Of a stretch of DNA of 64,000 bases, positions 1 through 8,011 are shown in pieces; the first letter of the stretch is position 1; every line of letters begins with the position of its first letter. The notes under the pieces were generated by a model, which saw nothing but the letters and a program-made list of their open reading frames with translations, did no database searches and was not told where the DNA came from. Both the position numbers and the translations under genes were made by a program. Source of the DNA: Streptomyces candidus (GTDB taxonomy: Bacteria > Actinomycetota > Actinomycetes > Streptomycetales > Streptomycetaceae); NCBI RefSeq assembly GCF_014207445.1, contig NZ_JACHEM010000010.1:1-64000 (forward strand), read 5' to 3'.

Positions 1-81
1 CCCGATCCGGCGACAAGGCGCCACATGGTCATCGATGAACACGTACAGTGCCGCCAGAAGGGCGTCCAGGTCTGTCTTCAC
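1..81 (-). CDS. IS transposase, N-terminal fragment (runs off left edge)
   Basis: On the minus strand a GTG at 81 opens a frame reading VKTDLDALLAALYVFIDDHV and continues past the window edge. This resembles the N-terminus of IS982-type transposases common in Streptomyces, which start with a K/T-D-L-D-A-L..ALYV segment. Only 27 residues are visible, so the DDE catalytic core cannot be examined and it is unknown whether the element is intact. An 11-bp inverted repeat (57-67 with 94-104) spans the start codon region. The assignment rests on remembered family sequence and is moderate. Confidence 0.55.
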   Translation of the reverse strand, partial: MKTDLDALLAALYVFIDDHVAPCRRIG

Positions 82-104
82 ACACTGACCAACGGACGCC
101 CTTC
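57..104. repeat. 11-bp inverted repeat around transposase start
   Basis: GAAGGGCGTCC at 57-67 is exactly complemented by GGACGCCCTTC at 94-104, flanking the transposase start codon at 81. It could be a hairpin limiting transposase translation or part of the element end. No target duplication can be judged with the other end outside the window. Confidence 0.4.
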
Positions 105-235
105 GCCATGGTCGCGACCAGCACAAACATCGGACTCATTCATCTAGGCCCCCGGCCCCGCGGCGGGCCCGTCCCGTACCCCTGCGGCCGCACGCACTCC
201 CCGCGGCCGTCCGTACTCCCGCAGCCCCCGTACCT

Positions 236-1345
236 CTAGAGCCACCCGTTCCGCTTCAGCAGGCGGTGGATGGTCAGACAGACCACCACGATCCCGCCGA
301 TCACCGTGGGGTATCCGTACCGCCAGTGCGTCTCCGGCATGTGGTCGAAGTTCATGCCGTACACGCCGCAGATCATCGTGGGGACGGCGATGATCGCCGC
401 CCACGAGGTGATCTTGCGCATGTCCTCGTTCTGGGCGACCGTCGCCTGCGCCAGGTTGGCCTGGAGGATGGAGTTGAGGAGCTCGTCGAAGCCGACGACC
501 TGCTCGTGGACGCGGGCGAGGTGGTCGGCCACGTCGCGGAAGTACTTCTGGATGTCGGGGTCGATCAGGCGCATCGGCCGCTCGCTGAGCTGCTGCATCG
601 GGCGCAGCAGCGGGGCCACCGCCCGCTTGAATTCGAGGACTTCGCGCTTCAGCTGGTAGATGCGGCCCGCGTCGGCGCCGCGCGAACTGCCCTTCGCCGG
701 AGCGGAGAAGACGTCGATCTCGACCTCGTCGATGTCGTCCTGGACGGCCGAGGCGACCGCGATGTACCCGTCGACGACGTGGTCGGCGATGGAGTGCAGG
801 ACGGCCGAAGGCCCCTTGGCGAGCAGCTCCGGGTCGTCCTGGAGGCGGTGGCGCAGGGTGCGCAGCGAGCCCTTGCCGCCGTGCCGGACGGTGATCACGA
901 AGTCCCGGCCGGTGAAGCACATGACCTCGCCGGTCTCCACGACCTCGCTGGTGGCGGTCAGTTCGGTGTGCTCCACGTAGTGGATGGTCTTGAAGACGGT
1001 GAACAGGGTGTCGTCGTAGCGCTCCAGCTTCGGCCGCTGGTGCGCGTGCACGGCGTCCTCGACGGCCAGCGGGTGCAGCCCGAACTCGGCGGCGATACCG
1101 GCGAATTCAGCCTCCGTGGGCTCGTGCAGGCCGATCCACGCGAAGCCGCCGGACTCCCGCACGCGGACCATCGCCTCGTGCGGAGTGGTGCACTCCTTCA
1201 TGCGGCGGCCGTCGCGGTACACGGCGCAGTCGACCACGGCGCTGGAGGCCGAGTGGTCGCGAGTGGCGTCGTAGTTGGCATAGACGGTCGGGCTCTTGCG
1301 CAGCGACGGGCGGACCACTGCGCGCAGGTCACGGATCATCGACAT
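236..1345 (-). CDS. CorA-family magnesium/divalent cation transporter
   Basis: Encodes 369 aa, normal for CorA channels, which form homopentamers in the cytoplasmic membrane and carry Mg2+ or Co2+ inward. A long cytoplasmic N-terminal alpha/beta domain is followed by two C-terminal membrane helices. The signature YGMNF loop lies just after the first helix (MICGVYGMNFDHMPE) and the chain ends in a basic tail (RLLKRNGWL). ATG 1345 is chosen because GGAG sits just upstream; the frame stays open further upstream but without a ribosome site. The gene diverges from the SUFU-type gene across a 509-nt gap. No Mg2+ riboswitch was recognised. Zn2+ or Co2+ as substrate is possible. Confidence 0.9.
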   Translation of the reverse strand: MSMIRDLRAVVRPSLRKSPTVYANYDATRDHSASSAVVDCAVYRDGRRMKECTTPHEAMVRVRESGGFAWIGLHEPTEAEFAGIAAEFGLHPLAVEDAVHAHQRPKLERYDDTLFTVFKTIHYVEHTELTATSEVVETGEVMCFTGRDFVITVRHGGKGSLRTLRHRLQDDPELLAKGPSAVLHSIADHVVDGYIAVASAVQDDIDEVEIDVFSAPAKGSSRGADAGRIYQLKREVLEFKRAVAPLLRPMQQLSERPMRLIDPDIQKYFRDVADHLARVHEQVVGFDELLNSILQANLAQATVAQNEDMRKITSWAAIIAVPTMICGVYGMNFDHMPETHWRYGYPTVIGGIVVVCLTIHRLLKRNGWL

Positions 1346-1854
1346 GGCGGGCTCCTTCACGGAGAAGCCGTCGGCGGAAGGTGGCACAGCCCGGAATGGA
1401 GACGTGCGGCGTCACGGCGCGGTGACGGATGTGCACGTCGGCAAAGCGGGCGGCACCGCGAGCACGCGGTGACGGCGTTCGCTCGGACACGGATCAGGCA
1501 AAGCAGGTAACGGTGACGTGCTCTTCCGTCGTGCGAGACGCTCTGGGGACCGAGTGTTTCGGTGCACAAAGGGCCGGGTACGAAGCCTCAGACCGCGAGT
1601 GGCGCGAGCAGCGCGTGGGGCGGAGGCGTTGCGGAAGAGCGGTTGGTACTACCGGGTCGACTTCGATCCACCGCAGTCCCACCTCCTCCGGCCGGTCCCC
1701 CGTGAGGGACGACGTGTCGTCGGGGCCGACGAGCGACGCCTCAGCGCCCTGGGGCTCGCCCCGACCAGCGGCCCAGGTTACCAGCCGCCTCCGGTGTCAA
1801 GCCCCGCCGAGCCGCGCCTTTGCCCTTTCCATACGCGGCCTATGCTCGCGGACC
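1346..1854. other. 509-nt divergent intergenic region
   Basis: This stretch separates the divergent CorA and SUFU-type genes and must hold both promoters. Small inverted elements such as GTCAC(N6)GTGAC near 1411-1426 are visible, but I recognise no RNA gene or riboswitch. Frames open across it lack ribosome sites and recognisable products. Confidence 0.5.
1820..1846 (+). promoter_or_regulatory. Candidate promoter for a leaderless SUFU-type mRNA
   Basis: TTGCCC (1820-1825) and TATGCT (1841-1846) are separated by 15 nt. The -10 ends 8 nt before ATG 1855 and no Shine-Dalgarno sequence is present, so transcription probably starts at or next to the start codon. Confidence 0.45.
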
Positions 1855-2439
1855 ATGGGAGATGTACTTGCGCTGGTAGAAGCCCGACTGCGGTCGGCCC
1901 TCGGCGAACCGGACGCGCGCGCCGCGGTCACGTTCCTCGGCACGGACCGCATCGAAGTGCTGCGTTTCGTGGACGGCGACGTCGTCCGCTACGCCACCCT
2001 CGGCATGTCCGCGGCCCCGATGACCGACCCGACGGCCGCCCTCGCCGACCCTGTGAAGGGACCGCGCGCCGAGCTGGTGCTCTCCGTGCGGGCCGGGCTC
2101 GCCGACACCGACAAGGTGCTCCGCCCGCTCGCGGTCCTGGCGGCGTCCCCGCAGGTGGAGGGTCTGATCGTGGCTCCCGGCGCGTCGCTGGACGTGGGCG
2201 GGCCGCTGTGGCCGGGGGCGCCGTTCAGCTCCGTACTGGTGGCGGAGAGCGGGGGACTGGTCGAGGACCTGGAACTGGACGAACCCCTTGACCCCGTGCG
2301 CTTCCTGCCGCTGCTGCCGATGACCGCCAACGAGGCCGCGTGGAAGCGGGTCAAGGGTGCGCAGGAACTCCAGGAACGCTGGCTGTCGTACGGGACGGAC
2401 CTGCGCGATCCGTTGCGCGCGGGCGTGCCGCTGGACTGA
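1855..2439 (+). CDS. Suppressor-of-fused (SUFU) domain protein
   Basis: A 194-aa cytosolic protein. The middle resembles the bacterial SUFU-like domain: an opening helix (GDVLALVEARLRSAL), a beta-rich core with VEGLIVAPGASLD, and the segment FLPLLPMTANEAAWKRVKG, in which the PM-T-xE-xxW pattern is typical. Bacterial SUFU-domain proteins often act as immunity or protein-interaction modules, but this stand-alone copy has no toxin partner beside it and its role is unknown. ATG 1855 appears leaderless. The family call rests on remembered sequence pattern. Confidence 0.75.
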   Translation: MGDVLALVEARLRSALGEPDARAAVTFLGTDRIEVLRFVDGDVVRYATLGMSAAPMTDPTAALADPVKGPRAELVLSVRAGLADTDKVLRPLAVLAASPQVEGLIVAPGASLDVGGPLWPGAPFSSVLVAESGGLVEDLELDEPLDPVRFLPLLPMTANEAAWKRVKGAQELQERWLSYGTDLRDPLRAGVPLD

Positions 2440-2755
2440 CCCGGGGCCCGCGGGAGGTTCGCGGGCCGGGAATCGGCACGGAAAGCCGACCGGAATTCGC
2501 CCCCGTGCGTACGTACCGCAAGGGGCCCGGCCGGTGGTGCGCCCGTCCCGGCCCGTGTGTGCGTACCGCCTGTGTGTGCCTGCCGCCGGTGCGCACCGGC
2601 CACGGCGACGCGCGGCCGACCGGTTAATGCGGGCCGCGTCTGGTTTTGGCCGGAGGGAGCGGTGGGGAGAGATCGGAGGAGCGTCGGGAAGCGGCGTGCG
2701 CCGGCTGGGTGATCGTCCTTGACGCGGCGTCGACCGGGGAGGACTGTTGGGCGCT
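2440..2755 (+). other. 316-nt intergenic region with a GC-rich hairpin
   Basis: Immediately after the SUFU-type stop codon, GCCCGCG (2446-2452) pairs with CGCGGGC (2460-2466), extended by flanking CCCG/CGGG with a bulge. This is a possible terminator, although no T-tract follows. The rest holds GTGTGTGCGTACC-like low-complexity sequence and, at its end, the ribosome site of the DUF6758 gene. No other gene is supported. Confidence 0.4.
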
Positions 2756-3394
2756 ATGAGGGGCGAACCCAGTTGCCCGAAGTGCGGAGGCCGGGTCAGG
2801 GCGCCCGGTCTGTTCGCCGAGACCTGGCAATGTTCCGTGCACCAGGACGTGTACCCGCTCCAACCCGTGCTGCCGCCGAGCGTCGAGGCGCTCGCCGTCG
2901 CCGTGAACCGGGCGCGGGTGCCGGTGTGGATGCCGTGGCCACTGCCCGTGGGCTGGCTGTTCAGCGGGATCGCGTACGCGGGTGACGACCGCACCGGTGG
3001 ACGGGCGACGGCGGTCGCGTGCTCCGGCCCCGGTCCGCTCGGCGGTTTCGGCGAACTCCTGCTCGTGGCGGAGGAACTGGGCGTCGGGCTGGGAGCCAGG
3101 TACGCCGGTATCGACGGCCCCGACCCCGGCCCGCACATCGCGATGGAGAAGCCACCGGTCACCAAGGTTCTCGCGGCCGGCCGGCCCACGCCGCTCTGGC
3201 ACGTTGCCGACACGCCGGCGGACCGCGCGGTCTTCGCGGGGGAGGCCCGGGGACTGTGGCTCTGGGCGATCGTGTGGCCCGAACAGTCGGGGCTGCTGAT
3301 GTACGACGAACTGGTCCTGACGGACCTGCGCGACGCGGGCGCAGAAGTGGAACTGCTCCCCTGCGGCGCCCTCTCCCCCCGCCTGCTGACGTAA
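2756..3394 (+). CDS. DUF6758 family protein (Streptomyces-conserved)
   Basis: Encodes 212 aa of unknown function. The N-terminus (MRGEPSCPKCGGRVRAPG, then WQCSVH) forms a short zinc-ribbon-like motif with CPxC plus a later CxxH. The remainder is a compact Trp-rich domain including VPVWMPWPLPVGWLF and LWLWAIVWPEQ. I recognise it as the DUF6758 family found beside the PHP and MarC genes in Streptomyces. ATG 2756 gives the usual N-terminus, but the GGGGAGGA at about 2736 is 13 nt away. TTG 2747, only 4 nt from that site, is an alternative adding three residues. Confidence 0.75.
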   Translation: MRGEPSCPKCGGRVRAPGLFAETWQCSVHQDVYPLQPVLPPSVEALAVAVNRARVPVWMPWPLPVGWLFSGIAYAGDDRTGGRATAVACSGPGPLGGFGELLLVAEELGVGLGARYAGIDGPDPGPHIAMEKPPVTKVLAAGRPTPLWHVADTPADRAVFAGEARGLWLWAIVWPEQSGLLMYDELVLTDLRDAGAEVELLPCGALSPRLLT

Positions 3395-3781
3395 GCCCTC
3401 CGGGCAGGCCTCCGCCAACTTGAGCCCCCTGGGCAGAGGCGCGCGTCTCCCCAACGCCCCCCTTGGGCAGAGGGGCGGCACGGGTGGGCAAGGTGCGGCC
3501 CCCTGCGAACGCCGCACTCTGCCGGCCCCGCCCCCGCGCCGGCCCTGCCTCGGCGGACCCCGCCCCCGCCCTCAGTCCTGCCTCCGCGGTCCCGCCCCCC
3601 GGCCGTCGCCCCCCGCCCGCCCCGCCGTCCCAAGGGCGTACCCGAGCCCGCCGCCGAGCGGGCCCACCCGCCGCCCCCGTCCCCCCCCGCCCCCCGGCCG
3701 CCGCCCGGCACAGAGCCCGTTCGAATCCCCGTTACCCTTGACCTCGTCCCTTCTGCCCGTCCCGCCCCTGGAGTCCGCGTC
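3395..3781 (+). other. 387-nt C-rich intergenic region
   Basis: This spacer is strongly C-biased, with many CCCGCCCC runs and a near-duplicate CCCC(C/T)TGGGCAGAGG element at about 3425 and 3460. The C-richness on one strand would suit Rho loading, but no intrinsic terminator or RNA gene is evident. The promoter of the PHP gene is presumably near 3720-3780. Confidence 0.45.
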
Positions 3782-4648
3782 GTGCGCATCGACCTGCACA
3801 CCCACTCCACGGCGTCCGACGGCACGGACACCCCCGCCGAGCTGGTCCGCAACGCGCGCGCCGCCGGTCTGGACGTCGTCGCCCTCACCGACCACGACTC
3901 GGTGCGCGGCCACGCGGAGGCACTGGAGGCGCTGCCCGAGGGCCTCACCCTCGTGACCGGCGCCGAGCTGTCCTGCCGAATCGACGGCGTCGGCATGCAC
4001 ATGCTGGCGTACCTCTTCGACCCCGACGAGCCCGAGTTCGCCCGCGAGCGGGAGCTGGTCAGGGACGACCGGGTGCCGCGTGCCCAGGGCATGGTCACCA
4101 AACTCCAGCAGCTCGGCGTGCCGATCGAGTGGTCCAGGGTCGCCGCCATCGCGGGCGACGCCTCCCTCGGCCGTCCGCACATCGCCGAGGCCCTCGTCGA
4201 GCTGGGCGTCGTGGAGACCGTCTCCGACGCCTTCACGTCCGAGTGGCTGGCCAACGACGGCCGGGCGTACGTCGACAAGCACGAACTGGACCCCTTCACC
4301 GCCATCCGGCTGGTCAAGGCCGCCGGTGGCGTCACCGTCTTCGCGCACCCCGGCGCCGCCAAGCGCGGCGACACCGTCCCGCTCACCGCGATAGCCGAAC
4401 TGGCGGCCGCCGGGCTCGACGGCATCGAGGTCGACCACATGGACCACGACGCGTCCGACCGCGCGAGGCTGCGTGCCTTCGCCGCGGAGTACGGCCTGCT
4501 CGTCACCGGGTCCAGCGACTACCACGGCAGCCGCAAGACCGTGCGCCTCGGGGAGTACACCACGCACCCCGACGTCTACGGCGAGATCACCCGGCGTGCG
4601 ACCGGCGCCTTCCCGGTGCCCGGCGCGGGTGGACGCCCGCGCGCCTGA
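3782..4648 (+). CDS. PHP-domain phosphoesterase
   Basis: A 288-aa PHP-fold metal-dependent phosphoesterase. It starts MRIDLHTHSTASDGT with the HxH metal pair, continues with LTDHDSVRGHAEAL, ends its core with GVTVFAHPGA and GIEVDHMDHD, and closes with SSDYHG, all hallmark positions of the tri-metal centre. Related enzymes of the YciV/RNase AM type cleave 3',5'-nucleoside bisphosphates or trim short RNA 5' ends, so an RNA-end or pAp phosphatase is the best guess. GTG 3782 follows TGGAG. The stop is about 136 nt before marC. Confidence 0.88.
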   Translation: MRIDLHTHSTASDGTDTPAELVRNARAAGLDVVALTDHDSVRGHAEALEALPEGLTLVTGAELSCRIDGVGMHMLAYLFDPDEPEFARERELVRDDRVPRAQGMVTKLQQLGVPIEWSRVAAIAGDASLGRPHIAEALVELGVVETVSDAFTSEWLANDGRAYVDKHELDPFTAIRLVKAAGGVTVFAHPGAAKRGDTVPLTAIAELAAAGLDGIEVDHMDHDASDRARLRAFAAEYGLLVTGSSDYHGSRKTVRLGEYTTHPDVYGEITRRATGAFPVPGAGGRPRA

Positions 4649-4784
4649 ACCACCGGGCCCCCCACCCCCGTACACCCACGGCGCTCTCCGGTTCCGTACG
4701 GGAAAACACCCCCCTGTTCCGCAACGAGTCGTGCCCGCGCGCCCTGCCGCGCGCCGGTACGGCCCTCTCCTGCAAGGCCTCACT

Positions 4785-5390
4785 GTGTTCGACTTTGCCG
4801 TTTTCGGATCCCTCTTTCTCACGCTTTTCGTGATTATGGACCCCCCTGGGATCACTCCGATCTTCCTCGGTCTGACCTCCGGCCGTCCCGCCAAGGTGCA
4901 GCGCCGGATGGCCTGGCAGGCGGTGGCCGTCGCCTTCGGCGTGATCGCCGTCTTCGGCGTCGTCGGCCAGCAGATCCTCGACTACCTGCACGTCTCCATC
5001 CCCGCGCTGATGATCGCGGGCGGGCTGCTCCTGCTGCTCATCGCGCTCGACCTGCTCACCGGCAAGAACGAGGAGCCGACCCAGACCAAGGACGTCAACG
5101 TCGCTCTTGTGCCGCTGGGCATGCCACTGCTCGCCGGGCCGGGCGCGATCGTCTCCGTCATCCTCGCCGTCCAGCACAACCACGGCGTGAGCGGTCAGAT
5201 CTCGGTCTGGGCGGCGATCGTCGCGATGCACGTGGTGCTGTGGCTGGTGATGCGCTTCTCGCTGGTGATCATCCGAGTGATCAAGGAGGGTGGTGTGGTG
5301 CTGGTGACCAGGCTGGCGGGCATGATGCTCTCCGCCCTGGCCGTGCAGCAGATCATCAACGGCATCACCCAGGTCGTCCAGGGAACGTGA
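4785..5390 (+). CDS. MarC family membrane protein
   Basis: A 201-aa polytopic protein with about six membrane helices, the normal size for MarC/UPF0056. Visible landmarks are FVIMDPPGITPIFLGLT after the first helix, ALMIAGGLLLLLIALDLLTG, and VPLGMPLLAGPGAIVSVI, the family's PLLAGPG motif. The family's function is unsettled; an NAAT-type exporter has been suggested. GTG 4785 is chosen because the preceding AAGG is suitably spaced and the first helix (FDFAVFGSLFLTLF) begins directly after it; the frame is open further upstream but the sequence there is unlike the family. A strong terminator follows at 5426. Confidence 0.88.
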   Translation: MFDFAVFGSLFLTLFVIMDPPGITPIFLGLTSGRPAKVQRRMAWQAVAVAFGVIAVFGVVGQQILDYLHVSIPALMIAGGLLLLLIALDLLTGKNEEPTQTKDVNVALVPLGMPLLAGPGAIVSVILAVQHNHGVSGQISVWAAIVAMHVVLWLVMRFSLVIIRVIKEGGVVLVTRLAGMMLSALAVQQIINGITQVVQGT

Positions 5391-5425
5391 CAGACCCGGG
5401 ACCGCGTGAGCCCCGGACGCAACGC

Positions 5426-5461
5426 AAAGCGCCCCCGTGCACATCTGCACGGGGGCGCTTT
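5426..5461. terminator. Bidirectional intrinsic terminator after marC
   Basis: A perfect 16-bp stem (5426-5441 with 5446-5461) closes a CATC loop. It begins with AAAGC and ends with GCTTT, so it works on both strands. It separates marC from the convergent 50-residue gene at 5554-5706. Confidence 0.9.
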
Positions 5462-5553
5462 CGTCGTCACTGACTCGTCATCGCCGAGTCGTCGTCACTG
5501 AGTCGCCATCACTACATCGTCGTCGCTGCATCATCGGTGGTGCATCGTCGGTG

Positions 5554-5706
5554 TTACGAGGCCGAGGAGTCGGCCGGGCGGATGTAGATGCGCTGGCCGA
5601 TGGAAGCGGCCTGCTGCACGATCCGGTTGACGGAGGCGGCGTCCACGACGGTGCTGTCCACGGCAGTGCCGTCGACGTCGTCCAGGCGCATGATTTCGAA
5701 GCGCAC
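5554..5706 (-). CDS. Small conserved actinobacterial protein (50 aa)
   Basis: A 50-aa protein, MRFEIMRLDDVDGT onward, ending IGQRIYIRPADSSAS. GTG 5706 is fixed by GAAGGGAG six nt upstream. The sequence is polar, with a central amphipathic helix (VDAASVNRIVQQAAS), and contains no signal peptide or membrane segment. I recall near-identical short ORFs in other Streptomyces at the same place, so I regard it as a real gene of unknown function. It converges with marC across a strong terminator. An AT-rich palindrome at 5823-5839 lies upstream. Confidence 0.75.
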   Translation of the reverse strand: MRFEIMRLDDVDGTAVDSTVVDAASVNRIVQQAASIGQRIYIRPADSSAS

Positions 5707-5822
5707 GCGCTTCTCCCTTCGTCTGATCCTCCTGCTGGAGAACTGTGGTGAATGTACGGGGCGCGCGTGGCTGAGGAGCCCGCGCGTTCCATAGGGGTAC
5801 AACGAGCCTCCCCCGAAAAAGA

Positions 5823-5839
5823 TTCCCTACGCTAAGGAA
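5823..5839. promoter_or_regulatory. AT-rich interrupted palindrome, candidate operator
   Basis: TTCCCTACGCTAAGGAA reads TTCC(C/T)TA-N3-TA(A/G)GGAA with one mismatch. It sits in an unusually A/T-rich stretch (5815-5845) between the 50-aa gene and the NYN gene. A repressor site for the minus-strand small gene is a reasonable guess; no cognate regulator is identified. Confidence 0.35.
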
Positions 5840-5922
5840 AATTTTCGCGAGGCTAACTACCGGCCGGTCGGGTACGCGCCGAGGGCGTGCCGGGCAGGGG
5901 CCGGGCACCTCTCGGGTGCCGG

Positions 5923-5952
5923 TTGTGCGGGGCGTCCCGCGCCCCGGACAAT
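5923..5952 (+). promoter_or_regulatory. Candidate promoter for leaderless NYN gene
   Basis: TTGTGC (5923-5928), an 18-nt spacer and GACAAT (5947-5952) place the likely transcription start about 2-3 nt before ATG 5962. No ribosome site precedes the ATG. Confidence 0.4.
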
Positions 5953-5961
5953 GGGTCCCGT

Positions 5962-6879
5962 ATGGACGACGCACAGCCTTCGGGCCCCACTGACCTCGCC
6001 AGGATCTCCGCCCGCCTGGACCGCACCAACGAGCTGCTCACCCGCATGCTCGCGGAGGTCGCCAAGACCCCTTCGACCCACGCGATCTTCGTCGACGCCG
6101 GATACGTGTACGCGGCGGCGGGCCTGCTGGTCACGGGGACCGAGGACCGGCGCTCCTTCGACCTCGACGCGGGCGGCCTGATCGAGGCCTTCATCGACAA
6201 GGCCCGCATCATCTTCGCCGACAGCCGGCTGCTGCGCCTCTACTGGTACGACGGTGCCAGGCGCCGTATTCACACCACCGAGCAGCAGTCCATCGCCGAA
6301 CTCCCCGACGTCAAGGTCCGCCTGGGCAACCTCAACGCCAACAACCAGCAGAAGGGCGTCGACTCCCTGATCCGCACCGACCTGGAGTCGCTCGCCCGGC
6401 ACCGCGCCATCAGCGACGCGGCCCTCGTCGGCGGCGACGAGGACCTCGTCTCGGCGGTCGAGGCTGCCCAGGGGTACGGGGCGCGCGTCCACCTCTGGGG
6501 CATCGAGGCGGGTGAGGGACGCAACCAGGCCGAGCCGCTGCTCTGGGAGGTCGACAGCCAGCGCACCTTCGACCTGGACTTCTGCAAGCCGTACGTGACC
6601 CGGCGCCCGGTCACCACGTACGAGCAGGAGAACGGCCCGACGCCCAAGCGCGAGGACGTGCGTTTCCTGGGCGCGCAGATCGCGGCGAAGTGGCTCGGGG
6701 AACGCGGACGCCAGGAGCTCGGCGAACTGCTGCCGGGCCGCCCGTATCTGCCCGGACCGGTCGACCAGGAACTCCTGGTCGAGGCCGAGCGCATGCTCCA
6801 GCGCTCCCTGCGCGGGCACTCCGACCTGCGCCGGTCGCTGCGGGACGGGTTCTGGCAGCACCTCCAGTCGCAGTACTAG
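5962..6879 (+). CDS. NYN-domain (PIN-like) putative ribonuclease
   Basis: A 305-aa cytosolic protein. The NYN/PIN-like fold is suggested by the N-terminal strand with an acidic residue in AIFVDAGYVYAAAG, by LRLYWYDGA, by KGVDSLIRTDLESLA and by the motif DAALVGGDEDLVSAVEAAQGYGARVHLWG. These carry the usual conserved Asp residues of Mg2+-dependent RNases. A C-terminal helical region, LGAQIAAKWLGERGRQEL to the end, resembles a LOTUS/OST-HTH-like extension, but I am not certain. RNA cleavage is inferred from the fold. ATG 5962 is chosen because no ribosome site supports starts upstream and a -10-like box fits leaderless initiation. Confidence 0.82.
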   Translation: MDDAQPSGPTDLARISARLDRTNELLTRMLAEVAKTPSTHAIFVDAGYVYAAAGLLVTGTEDRRSFDLDAGGLIEAFIDKARIIFADSRLLRLYWYDGARRRIHTTEQQSIAELPDVKVRLGNLNANNQQKGVDSLIRTDLESLARHRAISDAALVGGDEDLVSAVEAAQGYGARVHLWGIEAGEGRNQAEPLLWEVDSQRTFDLDFCKPYVTRRPVTTYEQENGPTPKREDVRFLGAQIAAKWLGERGRQELGELLPGRPYLPGPVDQELLVEAERMLQRSLRGHSDLRRSLRDGFWQHLQSQY

Positions 6880-6924
6880 CCCGCGGTCGCGGTACGTGGC
6901 GGGCGGCACCGTCCGGAGCGGGCA

Positions 6925-7821
6925 CTAGGCGCCGGGGTGCCGGTCCCAGAACTCGGCCAGTGCCCGTGCGGTGTCATCTGGGCGATCGGTGTTGGGCGAG
7001 TGGCCCGCCCCTTTGATCACCGTGCGGTGGGCGCCGAGGCGTACCGCCATGTCGTCGAGCAGCGGGACCGGCCAGGTGTCGTCGACCGTGCCGGAGACGA
7101 CGTGCAGGGGGAGCCCGGTGTCCCGGAGCGCGGCGACGCGGTCGGGCTCGGTGGTGAGCTGGTGGCCGGTCGCGATCAGCTGGGCGGGGCTGTGCCGCAG
7201 CCAGCGCCGTCGAAGCGCCTCCTCGTGCTGCGGGTTCCTGCCCTCGGTGGCGGTCTCCTCCGGCGCGGGCACGGGAGGCTCCATGGCCTGCATCGCGTCC
7301 CAGACCTCTTCCATGGGCAGCACGGTGAGGGCCTGCGCAAGCAGCGCGACCTTCTGCTGCTGACCGGAGTCCACCTCGGCCGGGCCGGACGACACGAGGG
7401 TCAGCGACCGGAAGGGCGACGGGTCCAGGAGGACGGCCGCGCGGGCGATCTGGCCGCCGAGGGAGTGACCGACGAGGTGCAGGGGGCCGCGGTCGCCCGA
7501 CCCCGAGAGCGACGCCGCCTGGGCGAGCACGTCGTGAGCCAACTCGCCCTGCGTGTACGGGGATTGGTCGTCCCGGGGGCCCTCGGACTCGTACTGGCCG
7601 CGGCCGTCCACGGCGACGACGCGGTAGCCGGCGCGGGCGAGGGGGACCAGCATCGCGATGAAGTCCTCCTTGCTGCCGGTGAAGCCGGGGAGGAGGAGGG
7701 CGGTGCCGGTCGCCGGGCGGGCGACGGGCTCGGCTTCGAGGGCGGCGAAGGTGCCGCGCCCGGTGCGCAGGGCGAGGGGACGGGTGCCGGGCGGCGGGAC
7801 GAAAGTGTGCGGCCTACTCAT
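6925..7821 (-). CDS. Alpha/beta-fold hydrolase
   Basis: A 298-aa cytosolic alpha/beta hydrolase. The nucleophile elbow GHSLGG is at residues 117-122 (Ser119), the oxyanion-loop sequence LLLPGFTGSKEDF at 41-53, and the catalytic His lies in KGAGHSPNTDRP near the C-terminus with an acid in the preceding VSGTVDDTWPVP. The substrate is unknown; the family covers lipases, esterases and haloperoxidases. It is convergent with the NYN gene, with only 45 nt between stop codons. Downstream of the helicase terminator at 7929, it probably has its own promoter. Confidence 0.85.
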   Translation of the reverse strand: MSRPHTFVPPPGTRPLALRTGRGTFAALEAEPVARPATGTALLLPGFTGSKEDFIAMLVPLARAGYRVVAVDGRGQYESEGPRDDQSPYTQGELAHDVLAQAASLSGSGDRGPLHLVGHSLGGQIARAAVLLDPSPFRSLTLVSSGPAEVDSGQQQKVALLAQALTVLPMEEVWDAMQAMEPPVPAPEETATEGRNPQHEEALRRRWLRHSPAQLIATGHQLTTEPDRVAALRDTGLPLHVVSGTVDDTWPVPLLDDMAVRLGAHRTVIKGAGHSPNTDRPDDTARALAEFWDRHPGA

Positions 7822-7928
7822 GCGCCGAGGCTACATCCGCCCCTCCCCACGCGCCCGCGCCAGCTCCCTGGACAGCGGGCGCCGCCCGACGCGGGCCCTT
7901 CCGTACTCCATCCCTCCCCCGCCACGCC

Positions 7929-7968
7929 GATGGCCCCGGCCTCCCCTCAGAGGGAGGCCGGGGCCATC
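7929..7968 (-). terminator. Intrinsic terminator of the DEAD-box helicase
   Basis: A perfect 17-bp stem (7929-7945 with 7952-7968) with a 6-nt loop lies 44 nt downstream of the helicase stop codon. Confidence 0.8.
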
Positions 7969-8011
7969 CGGCGATACGCAAGCGATGCGAGCCCGCAGGC
8001 CGAGAGCCCGG

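Noticed and set aside
1346..1854. Magnesium riboswitch upstream of corA
   Set aside because: No M-box-like conserved helices are visible.
1840..4506. Long minus-strand open frame (about 890 codons)
   Set aside because: It is antisense to the SUFU, DUF6758 and PHP genes, low-complexity Arg/Ser/Pro-rich, and lacks a recognisable family. High GC creates such frames.
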